Origin: Candidatus Chlorohelix allophototropha
GTDB lineage: Bacteria; Chloroflexota; Chloroflexia; Chloroheliales; Chloroheliaceae
Assembly (NCBI RefSeq): GCF_030389965.1
Contig: NZ_CP128400.1
Location: 62,001-126,000, forward strand
Direction of reading: 5' to 3'
Length of the DNA stretch: 64,000 bases
In this document: in pieces, positions 26,267 to 34,925 of the stretch
Layout: each line of letters opens with the position of its first letter
Numbering within the stretch: position 1 is the first letter of the stretch
Program-made: the position numbers and the translations under genes
The notes under the pieces: generated by a model
The model's database searches: none
What the model saw: only the letters and a program-made list of their open reading frames with translations
Told to the model about the DNA's origin: nothing

Positions 26267-28501
26267 TTAGGGATTCAAAAAACGAATCGTCCCAACCGCA
26301 ATGGTCAGCAAGCGCGTATCGGGACCGGGCGCAAAATCAGAAGGGCGATTGGCTTTACCGCCTATTTTCAGAGTCAAAATATTCCGACCTGCTTGCAAAT
26401 CCAGCGTTACCAGCACGTTTTGCGGCTCAAGTCTGATGCTACGGCTTCCGTTTGGCAACTTCACCCCGTTCAGATATAAGTCCAGCGAGTGTGCTTCGTG
26501 GAAACTCCATGCGGGGAACTCCAATTCTAGGCGGCGGGGCTGACCGCACCAGAACTCAATCTTTGCCTCGCTCTCCTTAGCCCAGCGATAGACCATGCCT
26601 TTGGGGTCATTCTCCGCCTCATTCCAACTACTTAGAAGCGGGTAGTAGAAGAAAACGTTTTCTGGTACTCCGGTTGGCACTTCAAATACTTGCAAGCCCT
26701 CTTTGGCGTAAACAGGTCCTTGCGGAAACAGACGATAAGCCAACGCCAGCAATTTATCAAGCTGACTGCGCGATTGCACCCGCTCTTCATGAATAATTAC
26801 ATAGCGGGCGTTGAAATAGCGCAGCGTATCGAGAGAAAGCGTCTGCGCTGGCAAAATATCGGGCTTCGGCGCGGTCTCAAAGTTGCGAAACTCGCGAAAG
26901 ATTGGTACACCGTCCAATATAAAGTAAGCCGGATTGCGCGATACATAGCCCCCCAAGAGCGGTTTGCCGTGTTCCATCTGCGCCTCCATATAGGAGGTTT
27001 CGTATTGCGACACGGGCAAGTCGAGAATGGAATATTTAGCCGGGTCTTTTGCCAGTTCGCGATAAAACTGCGGCACATTGTATTCGGTCATCTGGTAGGG
27101 CGCAGGGAAAAGCTCAAACGCCAGCGTAAGGCAGAAAAAACCCGCCAAACTCGCCTGACCTAGTTTGCGCTTGTTCCAGCCAATCTCCAGCGCCAGCAAT
27201 TTAGCCAGACCCCACGCCGCCAGCAAACCTAACGCTAGCAACGCGGACAAAGCGTAGCGCGAAGGCACGCGAGTCACATTCAGTATTGGCATATCAAAGA
27301 TAAGCGAGGCTGGCAAAGGCGGACCGACTTCGACTCCGTTGATGTGCAGCCTGCGACCAAAACTGAGAAGCGCAAATAGTACCGCCACCAACAGCCAAAA
27401 TTCCGCACCAACGTTAATAGTCAATTTATTATGTAAAGTTTTAGGTTGTAATTTATTTCTCAGGATCGGCGCTAGCACAATTGCTACCCCAAGCAAACTC
27501 AATAGATAGACGGTGTAGCCGGGAAAGACGATTTTCTCAATCAGTGTGGCTGTCCAAGGCTTCACCGCCACTTTCAGGGCATTGCCCCACAGCGGCTGAA
27601 AAGGGCTAGGATAGAGATAAGCTAGCAAATCCGCGCTATAAATATTCTCCTCGCGTTTAGGTACGGCGTTAGGGTTGCTGGCAATATCCTGTATTAGCGG
27701 AATAGTAAATGGCAAGGTCAAAAGTACAAAAGCCAGCGCGATTGCCCCCGCTCTGAGAAATAACGGCACGATGGCAGAAAAGGTGCGTCGCCACAAGAGT
27801 TTCCCCGTTAGATACAGCATCAGCAAGACGCTGAAAATTCCCAGATATAACACGAACTGCAAATCGAGGAAAGTATTAAAAATTAGAAATAGCACCGTCA
27901 GGGTGGCATTGCGTACCCATTTCTCTTGCTCGGTCAGGGTTTTGAGCAGGAACAGGATGTAAAAGGGGATGAACTCGGTGGAAATCAGGTTGAGGTGTCC
28001 GAGCAAATGGTCAAAGTTGAAGGTGCTAAAACCATACGCCACCCCTGCTACCAGTCCTGCTCGCCAGTCACCCCACAGCCACAACGCCAGCCGATACGCC
28101 CCGTATGCGCCAAGCGTGAACGATAGCAGCACTATGAAGTTATAAGCGGCAACCGCACCATGTGCTGCCCCACCTAACCAGTCGAAAAGGTATTGCACCG
28201 GCAAGCTCACAAAGCCATTCCAAGCGTTGAGCGCGTGCAAAACCAATCTTGGCTGAATCGGATAAAAGAGCAGGTCGGTCTGGAAAGGGTTTTGTCCGGT
28301 TTCAAGGGCGTGGCGCACCCACCACAGGTTCCAGACCATTTGCCACGAATCCTTGTTATCCTCGCCCGGTACGGCAACCATAAAGCGGACAATCAAAGGG
28401 AAGGTGAACAACAGCGCCATCAAGGCAAAACCGCCCAATATTATAAGCTCGCGCCTAAGCGTGGAAAGTTTAGCGGTAGTTGCCGTTTGCAGTTTCAACA
28501 T
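26267..28501 (-). CDS. Multispanning GT-C-like membrane protein
   Basis: 744 residues. About ten to twelve hydrophobic helices occupy residues 20-480, followed by a soluble beta-rich C-terminal domain of about 230 residues. An early acidic and aromatic loop (GEDNKDSWQMVWNLWW) recalls membrane glycosyltransferases or YfhO-like proteins, but I see no decisive active-site signature. It starts 3 nt after the stop of the upstream GT39-like gene, so the two are co-transcribed. The likely role is in extracellular polysaccharide or lipid-linked sugar work at the membrane; inferred. Confidence 0.75.
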   Translation of the reverse strand: MLKLQTATTAKLSTLRRELIILGGFALMALLFTFPLIVRFMVAVPGEDNKDSWQMVWNLWWVRHALETGQNPFQTDLLFYPIQPRLVLHALNAWNGFVSLPVQYLFDWLGGAAHGAVAAYNFIVLLSFTLGAYGAYRLALWLWGDWRAGLVAGVAYGFSTFNFDHLLGHLNLISTEFIPFYILFLLKTLTEQEKWVRNATLTVLFLIFNTFLDLQFVLYLGIFSVLLMLYLTGKLLWRRTFSAIVPLFLRAGAIALAFVLLTLPFTIPLIQDIASNPNAVPKREENIYSADLLAYLYPSPFQPLWGNALKVAVKPWTATLIEKIVFPGYTVYLLSLLGVAIVLAPILRNKLQPKTLHNKLTINVGAEFWLLVAVLFALLSFGRRLHINGVEVGPPLPASLIFDMPILNVTRVPSRYALSALLALGLLAAWGLAKLLALEIGWNKRKLGQASLAGFFCLTLAFELFPAPYQMTEYNVPQFYRELAKDPAKYSILDLPVSQYETSYMEAQMEHGKPLLGGYVSRNPAYFILDGVPIFREFRNFETAPKPDILPAQTLSLDTLRYFNARYVIIHEERVQSRSQLDKLLALAYRLFPQGPVYAKEGLQVFEVPTGVPENVFFYYPLLSSWNEAENDPKGMVYRWAKESEAKIEFWCGQPRRLELEFPAWSFHEAHSLDLYLNGVKLPNGSRSIRLEPQNVLVTLDLQAGRNILTLKIGGKANRPSDFAPGPDTRLLTIAVGTIRFLNP

Positions 28502-28503
28502 CT

Positions 28504-30816
28504 CTAATTTGCCTTGAGGATGCTCACCGTCCCCACCTCAATTGAGTCGCTGCCATCCGTTAAGGTCAGGCGCGCACCGTTAGGTGGCTCATACATCCCC
28601 ACCTCAATTCTATAGTTACCTTCTGCAAGATTGGCAGGCAACGGCAACGGGTAATCATCTCTGGTAATTTCGCCCGGTCGCCATAACGAGGTAGGGCGTG
28701 TCCCGCCTAGTGGTGGCAAATCCAGTTGGCTGGCAATCTTGCCGTTCTCATCCAGCAAATGTACAAAAACGGTGTAATTACGCGGAGGTTCGTTAATTGC
28801 TTGCCAGTACAGCGCAAGGTTCAAAGTGCCCCCGGCTTGTAACGAATCGGGGTAGTCCGCTCCGATAAGATGAATGTCGTTGCCGAGTTTAACATCAGTT
28901 GCGCGTTGAATCTGGTAATCCTGTAGGTTGCGCGATACCGTTTTCAACGTAGTTCGCAGGATAATAACCCGCGCTCCCGGCTTATCCGTCCCGTTTACCT
29001 CAAAATCCTGTTCGAGTTGCAAGCCCGCCGGACGCGGACCGTCAATCAGGGCGTTGTAGGCAGCTTTAATCGAATCTTTCCCGGTAGTGCGCGACTCCTT
29101 ATGGTATGCCTCACTCAAAACCAGATAGTTAAAGCCATTGGCAGCATACCATTCCGGCGGATATTTCAATGCGCTTCCGCCTTCGAGACGGTAATTATTG
29201 CGCGGCAGCAACTCCACCGAGAAAGGCTCAATATAGAGTTTTGACCCGGCTGGTAGGTTCTTTTCAATGTACTCGGTGGCGCGGACACGGGCGGTTGGCT
29301 GTGCGTTCAAGTTGGCGTGTGTAGCAATATCGATAGCGGGGAATAAAATCACTACCAGACTCAACCCTGCCAGCACAAAACGGTTATAACGAGCAAACGT
29401 TCCCGGCAAATATTTTAGGGCTATTTCCACCAACCACACTAACGCAACCGCCGCGAAAATTGCCAGAAAAGGTATTACCGGCATCAGGTTGCGAGTGAAA
29501 TTCACCTTGTAAGAGGATAATTGCAGGAAGGAAATCAGCGGGAAAGCTAACAGCGTTACATCCTGCTTGAGATGTCGCGCAAAAGCCAACGCGATTCCGC
29601 CTAGCCCTAACCACAGCACCAGCAAATTGTTCTGTCCAAGCGCCTGCAAGTAGAACAGCCAGTTATTTTCGCCTTCGTAGCCGGGATGCCCGCTGTTCTG
29701 GTAATGGTTGATGATTGCGGCAATATCGGTCAGGAAATTTGGCAGATGGAAAAAGATAAAAGGAGAGGAAATAAAGAACCCGGCAAAAGTCCCCACTCCT
29801 GCCAACGGCAAATTCCAGTTCATCCACTTACGAGGGGAACGACCCAACAAGTGCGCCAACACCAACGGCAAAATAATCAGGGCGTTATTATATTTCGTGC
29901 CAATTGCCAACCCGCACAGGATTCCGGCTGCCAGATATAGCCATTTTTTCTCGCTACCTTTAAGGATTGGCAGAATCAACAGGAAGGGTAGAACTGCGAA
30001 AAATGCGCTGGGTACATCGGTGGTAATGTAGCGCGAGTTAATCACATGCAGATAGAAAAATGCCAGAAACAGCCCACCCGTTAACCCCACTTTGCGGTTG
30101 TACCAGCGCGAACCCACCAGAAATACCAGCAGCGCCGTACCCGCACCCAAGATTGCAGTGAGTATGCGCCCCCACAGATAGAAATCGGGTTTGACGGTTA
30201 GTACATCCAGCCCACCCGTTCCGGTGTATTTATCCCCCGCCACACCCGCCAGAAAACGCACAGCAAAAACCCCGCTTTGCAGATAAGTGTACAGGCTTGG
30301 GTAAGTAAAAGCCTGTCGGTCATTGTCAGGCAGCGCAGGGTTACGGTAATCGAGTGGGTCAAAATTCCCGGTTTGGACGATATGTAGGGCGCGATCTGCC
30401 ACCGCCCACTCGTCCACCTGCTCCAGATAGGGCAACCCAAAGTTTATACTCCACAAGCGCAATGCCAAAGCCGCCAATGTTAGCCCAATTACAGAAACAG
30501 CCGCACGTACTTTGACATTTTGCCATAGCAACAGGGGAGTTTTAAGCAGTTGTGCAATACCAAACGCCTCATACAACCGACCGCCCACCGTCACTACCAA
30601 CGCCAACCCCATTACTCCAAACAGCAGTTTGCGTCCGCCCGGAATCCGGTCATATAATTCCCAGTTTTTACTTATATATAGAAAGAGTAAAGCCGCAAAT
30701 GATAGCGCAATCCCTGCGTTCAAGATTTTCACGGGTAGAAGTTTGCGGGTAGGCTTTTTACCAGATTCCTTATCTTTATCGGGTTCATTTTTGATGGGCT
30801 TGGATTCCGTTTGCAA
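28504..30816 (-). CDS. PMT/GT39-type membrane glycosyltransferase
   Basis: 770 residues. A charged, Lys-rich N-terminus is followed by many transmembrane helices (first near residues 31-50 and 64-80). The first extracytoplasmic loop carries Asp135-Glu136 (LEQVDEWAVADRAL), the metal/donor-binding acidic pair of GT-C enzymes that use lipid-linked sugars. SRYITTDVPSAF and GLAIGTKYNNALI are also typical of the family. A soluble beta-rich domain forms the last about 250 residues. It is first of a two-gene unit with 26267-28501. Substrate unknown. Confidence 0.82.
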   Translation of the reverse strand: MQTESKPIKNEPDKDKESGKKPTRKLLPVKILNAGIALSFAALLFLYISKNWELYDRIPGGRKLLFGVMGLALVVTVGGRLYEAFGIAQLLKTPLLLWQNVKVRAAVSVIGLTLAALALRLWSINFGLPYLEQVDEWAVADRALHIVQTGNFDPLDYRNPALPDNDRQAFTYPSLYTYLQSGVFAVRFLAGVAGDKYTGTGGLDVLTVKPDFYLWGRILTAILGAGTALLVFLVGSRWYNRKVGLTGGLFLAFFYLHVINSRYITTDVPSAFFAVLPFLLILPILKGSEKKWLYLAAGILCGLAIGTKYNNALIILPLVLAHLLGRSPRKWMNWNLPLAGVGTFAGFFISSPFIFFHLPNFLTDIAAIINHYQNSGHPGYEGENNWLFYLQALGQNNLLVLWLGLGGIALAFARHLKQDVTLLAFPLISFLQLSSYKVNFTRNLMPVIPFLAIFAAVALVWLVEIALKYLPGTFARYNRFVLAGLSLVVILFPAIDIATHANLNAQPTARVRATEYIEKNLPAGSKLYIEPFSVELLPRNNYRLEGGSALKYPPEWYAANGFNYLVLSEAYHKESRTTGKDSIKAAYNALIDGPRPAGLQLEQDFEVNGTDKPGARVIILRTTLKTVSRNLQDYQIQRATDVKLGNDIHLIGADYPDSLQAGGTLNLALYWQAINEPPRNYTVFVHLLDENGKIASQLDLPPLGGTRPTSLWRPGEITRDDYPLPLPANLAEGNYRIEVGMYEPPNGARLTLTDGSDSIEVGTVSILKAN

Positions 30817-31009
30817 AACCAGCTTAACCTCGTAACATCATTAGTAATTCAAATAGGTAGCTCAAAATACTGAAATTGTACCGACACCGCCACATTATAT
30901 AACAAACTTCCCGGCTTTCAGAAATTTTCCTGCAAGATACTTTATTGCATGTTGCGGTTATAAGCATATGAGCTTAAAATAAAAGGGAAAGCATAAAAGG
31001 AGAAATGCG

Positions 31010-31963
31010 CTGGCTCAACAAATTACCTTAGATGAACATACGCACGATCATAACCACCACCACCATCAACACAGTTTTAGCGGGGCAGCGTTTAAAATCG
31101 GCTTTGCCCTCACCGCAGGTTTTGTAGTAATTGAGTTGGTAGCCGGGTTAATGGCTAATAGCCTTGCGCTTATTTCCGATGCCGGACACAACCTGACCGA
31201 TGCGCTAGCGTTGGCTTTTAGTTGGTGGGCACTTCGGATTGCGCGCCGTGCCCCAAACCACCGTAAAACCTACGGTTATCATCGCGCCGGAATACTGGCA
31301 GCTACTATCAACGCAGTTACGCTTATCTTGATTTCGATTTACATCTTTTACGAAGGCGTGCAGCGTTTTATGCAACCGCCGGAAGTGCAAGGCTGGACGG
31401 TGCTGAGCGTGGCGTGTATCGCGCTGATTATAAATCTCACGGTGGCATGGTTGTTGCACCACGATTCAAAAGATGACCTCAATACTCGTAGCGCATATTT
31501 GCATATCGTAGGTGATGCCGCCGCTTCGGTAGGAGTTATCATTGCCGGGCTGATTGAAATCGTAATAGGTTGGCGTTATGCCGACCCTCTTATCTCAATG
31601 CTTATCGGGCTTTTTATTCTCGTCTCAAGTTGGACTATTATCAAAGAGGCAACCAACATTCTGCTGGAAGGGATACCCGACGGATTGGATATGACCAGTC
31701 TGGTGCGAGACTTGATGAAGCAACCGAATGTGGAAGATGTGCATGATTTGCATGTATGGACGATTGGGCGCGATTATAAGGTGCTATCCTGCCACCTGAT
31801 AGTACAATGCGAATGTTCGTTGCAAGATGCGAACCGAACGGTACATGACATCAACCATATGCTAGAAGAACAATACCATATTCACCATGCCACGCTGCAA
31901 ATCGAAAGCGAATCTTGCGAATTGAACCAGATTTTTTGCGCTAATCCCAACGCCAGAAATTAG
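31010..31963 (+). CDS. Cation diffusion facilitator (Zn/Co/Cd exporter), apparent CTG start
   Basis: About 317 residues. CDF antiporters export divalent metal across the inner membrane. Six helices are visible. The metal site motifs are DAGHNLTDA (helix II) and HIVGDAAAS (helix V), and a cytoplasmic C-terminal domain follows (DVHDLHVWTIG). Upstream of the first ATG-type codon the frame continues into a His-rich metal-buffering tail (HTHDHNHHHHQH), which is real CDF sequence. In that frame no ATG, GTG or TTG exists between the stop at 30980 and 31136. AAAAGGAG at 30995-31002 stands 7 nt before CTG 31010, so CTG is the best start. ATG 31005 is out of frame. Confidence 0.88.
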   Translation: MAQQITLDEHTHDHNHHHHQHSFSGAAFKIGFALTAGFVVIELVAGLMANSLALISDAGHNLTDALALAFSWWALRIARRAPNHRKTYGYHRAGILAATINAVTLILISIYIFYEGVQRFMQPPEVQGWTVLSVACIALIINLTVAWLLHHDSKDDLNTRSAYLHIVGDAAASVGVIIAGLIEIVIGWRYADPLISMLIGLFILVSSWTIIKEATNILLEGIPDGLDMTSLVRDLMKQPNVEDVHDLHVWTIGRDYKVLSCHLIVQCECSLQDANRTVHDINHMLEEQYHIHHATLQIESESCELNQIFCANPNARN

Positions 31964-32012
31964 CGCAAACTCGAATACGATAAAGTTGAATTTGACTTAA
32001 GATGTCGGCTGA

Positions 32013-32792
32013 TTATGTTTTTTTCATCCGGGTCATCATCCACAAACTAAAGGGAGTAAGTGGGCTATTACTGACTGCTGCCAGCAATTGATACTTAAAA
32101 CCCACCGTCACTACTGTACGGTTGCCGCCCAACCTCTGTAAAGCTTCATCCACCACTTTTCCGGCATCCAGCCATAAGAAATTCGGAAGCTTCCTAAATG
32201 CTTTTAATTCCTCGCTATCATGTATGCCTGAGCGGGTAAAACCGGGACACAGCACTTCCGCTTTTACGCCAGTCCCCTCCAGTTCAACTCTTAAACCTCT
32301 GGTGAAATTAATCAGAAATAACTTGGTGGCAGAATAAACAATATTACCGGGGTAAGGGGCATAGGCGGCAACTGAAGCAACATTGATAACACCCCCTCGG
32401 CGGCGGGCTATCATACCCGGTAGGGCGGCGCGAGTAAGCCCAACGGTAGCCATAATATGGGTGTGTACCATCCCTTTCTGGCTGGAAGGTGTCATATCGG
32501 CAAAATTACCCATTGTGGCAAACCCGGCGTTGTTAATCAATAGTACTAAGTCGGATACTTCGGAAACACGTTTTTCAAGTTTTTCAAGTTCAACCGGAGA
32601 GGCAAGGTCTATGACCTGAACCTCAACTTTGATTTTATTATTAGTCTCTAGCTGATGGGCAAGCGCTTCGAGCTTTTGTTGCCGCCGCGCCACTAGAATT
32701 AAATCATAGCCATCCTTTGCCAACCGTCGCGCAAATTCTTCACCGATTCCGCTAGATGCGCCTGTTACCAGAGCGACTCCCTTACTGCCCAT
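32013..32792 (-). CDS. Short-chain dehydrogenase/reductase (DltE-like)
   Basis: 259 residues. Classical SDR features: TGASSGIG cofactor motif (10-17), NNAG (87-90), catalytic Ser140, Tyr153 and Lys157 (YSATK). The second-strand Arg residues (VARRQQK) suggest NADPH preference. The C-terminus ends in a basic tail (MMTRMKKT). Substrate unknown. It lies on the same strand as, and 105 bp downstream of, the PanE-like gene. Confidence 0.9.
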   Translation of the reverse strand: MGSKGVALVTGASSGIGEEFARRLAKDGYDLILVARRQQKLEALAHQLETNNKIKVEVQVIDLASPVELEKLEKRVSEVSDLVLLINNAGFATMGNFADMTPSSQKGMVHTHIMATVGLTRAALPGMIARRRGGVINVASVAAYAPYPGNIVYSATKLFLINFTRGLRVELEGTGVKAEVLCPGFTRSGIHDSEELKAFRKLPNFLWLDAGKVVDEALQRLGGNRTVVTVGFKYQLLAAVSNSPLTPFSLWMMTRMKKT

Positions 32793-32856
32793 TTTTCACC
32801 GCCTTTCAACCCAAGCTATTTATAACTGAAATGCGGACTGCCTATTGTTTGTATTT

Positions 32857-32888
32857 GGGCACTTTCAAAATCACCTTTGAAAATGCCC
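32857..32888. other. Stem-loop between panE-like gene and SDR gene
   Basis: 13-bp arms at 32857-32869 and 32876-32888 with one mismatch. A T-rich run follows only on the plus strand, so it is not a typical terminator for the minus-strand genes; it may be an attenuating or processing hairpin. Confidence 0.4.
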
Positions 32889-32897
32889 TTTTAAATC

Positions 32898-33848
32898 TTA
32901 TGCCGAATAGTGATAACCGACCTTTGCCGAGAGCGACAACAAAGCATATAGCGTTTCAAAATGAGGTACAGGCACATTATATTTGTGGGCGCGTTTCACC
33001 AATGCCCCTAGCAGTGCCTCAACCTCGGTGTGGTGGTCCTTCTCAAAATCGCGTTGTAGCGAGCTTTTGAAGGCAGTATCAAGTGGGAAGAGGGGGTGTT
33101 TGGCTCTCTCTACCATTTCAGGCGCAAAATGCACTCCTTCCGCATTGGCAACTGCGGCAGCTTCATCTACCAGCGCGGCATAAAGCTGTTTGGTAAGTTC
33201 AAAGCCGAAAACCTCACCACCATGCGCACGTGCCGTAGCAGTAAGGGCAGCGGTAGGCGCAAGCGCAAGAAATTTAGTCCAAAGTACCATATTGGGATCG
33301 TCACTGAGAGTAGCTTTGATATGCGCAGCGTTGAGCAATTCCACGAATTTTTCCATCCGGGTAGTACGCACCTCACTTAATTCGGCTACCTCGAAAGTGC
33401 TACTATCACGGGCAGGTCCATACTTTATCACCACACCCGGCTCGCCTAGCGTTGCCTCAACTCGCACTGCCCCGGCTACTACACTATCATTACCATACAA
33501 AATCGAGAGTTGGTGGGGTGCATCCAGACCGTTTTGAATGGTTATAATGGCGGTTTCGTGTCCCATCAAGGGCTGCAACATGTTACCCGCTTCGATAGTA
33601 TCAAAAGCCTTTACCCCGAAAATAATATAATCAACCTCGCCAACTTCTTCCGGGTTATCGGTAGCAAACACTTTGAGTACATCAGTCTTAACTTCGCCTT
33701 GATTGATATAGCGCAGGGTTAGACCTTTCTCTCGAATTGCCGCCAGATGCGCCCCTCGGGCAATGAAACTTACCTTATGATTGTTCAAGGCAAGTAAACC
33801 ACCTACATAACCGCCTACTGCGCCTGTACCAAAAATCGCAAACCTCAT
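32898..33848 (-). CDS. Ketopantoate reductase family protein (PanE/ApbA)
   Basis: 316 residues. An N-terminal Rossmann fold with GTGAVGG (7-13), the family loop IFGVKAFDT and the IITIQNGLDAPHQL segment containing the conserved Asn-Gly, and a C-terminal all-helical domain ending with FEKDHHTEVEALLGALV. True PanE reduces 2-dehydropantoate to pantoate with NADPH in coenzyme A synthesis. Many bacteria carry several paralogues with other substrates, so the symbol is withheld. It is transcribed towards the SDR gene. Confidence 0.85.
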   Translation of the reverse strand: MRFAIFGTGAVGGYVGGLLALNNHKVSFIARGAHLAAIREKGLTLRYINQGEVKTDVLKVFATDNPEEVGEVDYIIFGVKAFDTIEAGNMLQPLMGHETAIITIQNGLDAPHQLSILYGNDSVVAGAVRVEATLGEPGVVIKYGPARDSSTFEVAELSEVRTTRMEKFVELLNAAHIKATLSDDPNMVLWTKFLALAPTAALTATARAHGGEVFGFELTKQLYAALVDEAAAVANAEGVHFAPEMVERAKHPLFPLDTAFKSSLQRDFEKDHHTEVEALLGALVKRAHKYNVPVPHFETLYALLSLSAKVGYHYSA

Positions 33849-34052
33849 GATATGTCTCCCTCTTTGTCTGGTAGCTACTGACCTCTATTCAATTGTAAGC
33901 TTTGACAGGAATCGTTGCAAGAAATAAGCCACCAATTCCATATATCTAGTAATTCATACTGACTGGCACAAGCAAGGCATTTAGAATACAAATATCCTGT
34001 TTTTCTATTATACCCCCACATTATCCTTAAAATATAAACCTGCGAGTAAGGA

Positions 34053-34925
34053 TTATTCCTCTATAGTAGCCGTTCCCAAGGTCAAGCCGCTGATTACATA
34101 CCTACCAAGCAGATAAAAAAGCGCCAGCACGGGTAAAATAACTATCAGAGCAGTTGCCGCCAACGGTCCCCACGCAACCCCGCTTGCCCCGCGCATGGCG
34201 TATAACGCCATTGCCAGCGTTACATTGTGGGGTGTGCTAATAAACACCCAACCGAGCGCAAATTCAGACCACGCTAAGGTAAAGCTGATAAAGCCCGCCA
34301 CCGCTACCGAAGGCAAAATGAGCGGTAAGGTTATGCTACGGAAAACTCTGGTTATCCCCCCACCTTCAAGCATCGCCGCTTCTTCAAGTTCGGGTGGCAC
34401 AACCTGAATCGCGTTACGAACCGTCCAAATAGCGAATGGTACTGCAATTGCACTATAAACCAAAATCAATGAAAGAAGTGAATCCCTGATTTTCAGGTCA
34501 TTCAGGAAAATAAAGAAAGGAGCGGTCAAGCCTGCCGGAGGCAAGGTAAGTAATACCAGCGTCATAAAAAGAGCCGGTTTACGTCCGGGAAAGCTATAGC
34601 GGGCAAAAGCATAACCCGCCGTAATGCCACATACCAACGATAGCAAGGCTGTACCACCTGCCACAATCAGGCTGTTTCCAAGCAACCCAAGCAGAGTAGT
34701 GCTGGTGGTAGGACTATTCCAAGCAAGCTGGAAATTTTCGGTACTCCACTGTACCGGCACTAATCCGCTATCTTTAGGTCTGCCGGTACCGCTACTAATA
34801 CCGCTCAAAGTGCCGTCAAAAGCCAGACGCAACATCCACAGTACCGGTAACACCACAAAAAGTGAAGCAAACGCGAGCATTAGTTGGGTGCTAAGTTGTC
34901 TCCGCCATGTCATTTTCTCAAACAT
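34053..34925 (-). CDS. ABC sugar transporter permease, MalG-like
   Basis: 290 residues, six helices; the inner-membrane channel half of a carbohydrate importer. The EAA loop is present (EEAAMLEGGGITRVFRSITLPLI). ATG 34925 is supported by AAGGAGT 7 nt upstream, making it overlap the preceding gene by 8 nt; a longer reading from 34946 is less likely. Its partner is the C-terminal part of the fused gene at 34918-37185. No ATPase or solute-binding protein is encoded nearby, so these must be supplied elsewhere. Confidence 0.88.
   Translation of the reverse strand: MFEKMTWRRQLSTQLMLAFASLFVVLPVLWMLRLAFDGTLSGISSGTGRPKDSGLVPVQWSTENFQLAWNSPTTSTTLLGLLGNSLIVAGGTALLSLVCGITAGYAFARYSFPGRKPALFMTLVLLTLPPAGLTAPFFIFLNDLKIRDSLLSLILVYSAIAVPFAIWTVRNAIQVVPPELEEAAMLEGGGITRVFRSITLPLILPSVAVAGFISFTLAWSEFALGWVFISTPHNVTLAMALYAMRGASGVAWGPLAATALIVILPVLALFYLLGRYVISGLTLGTATIEE

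Noticed and set aside
31939-31966. Terminator at GCGCTAAT...ATTAGCGC after the CDF gene
   Set aside because: The arms overlap the stop codon and neither side is followed by a T-run.
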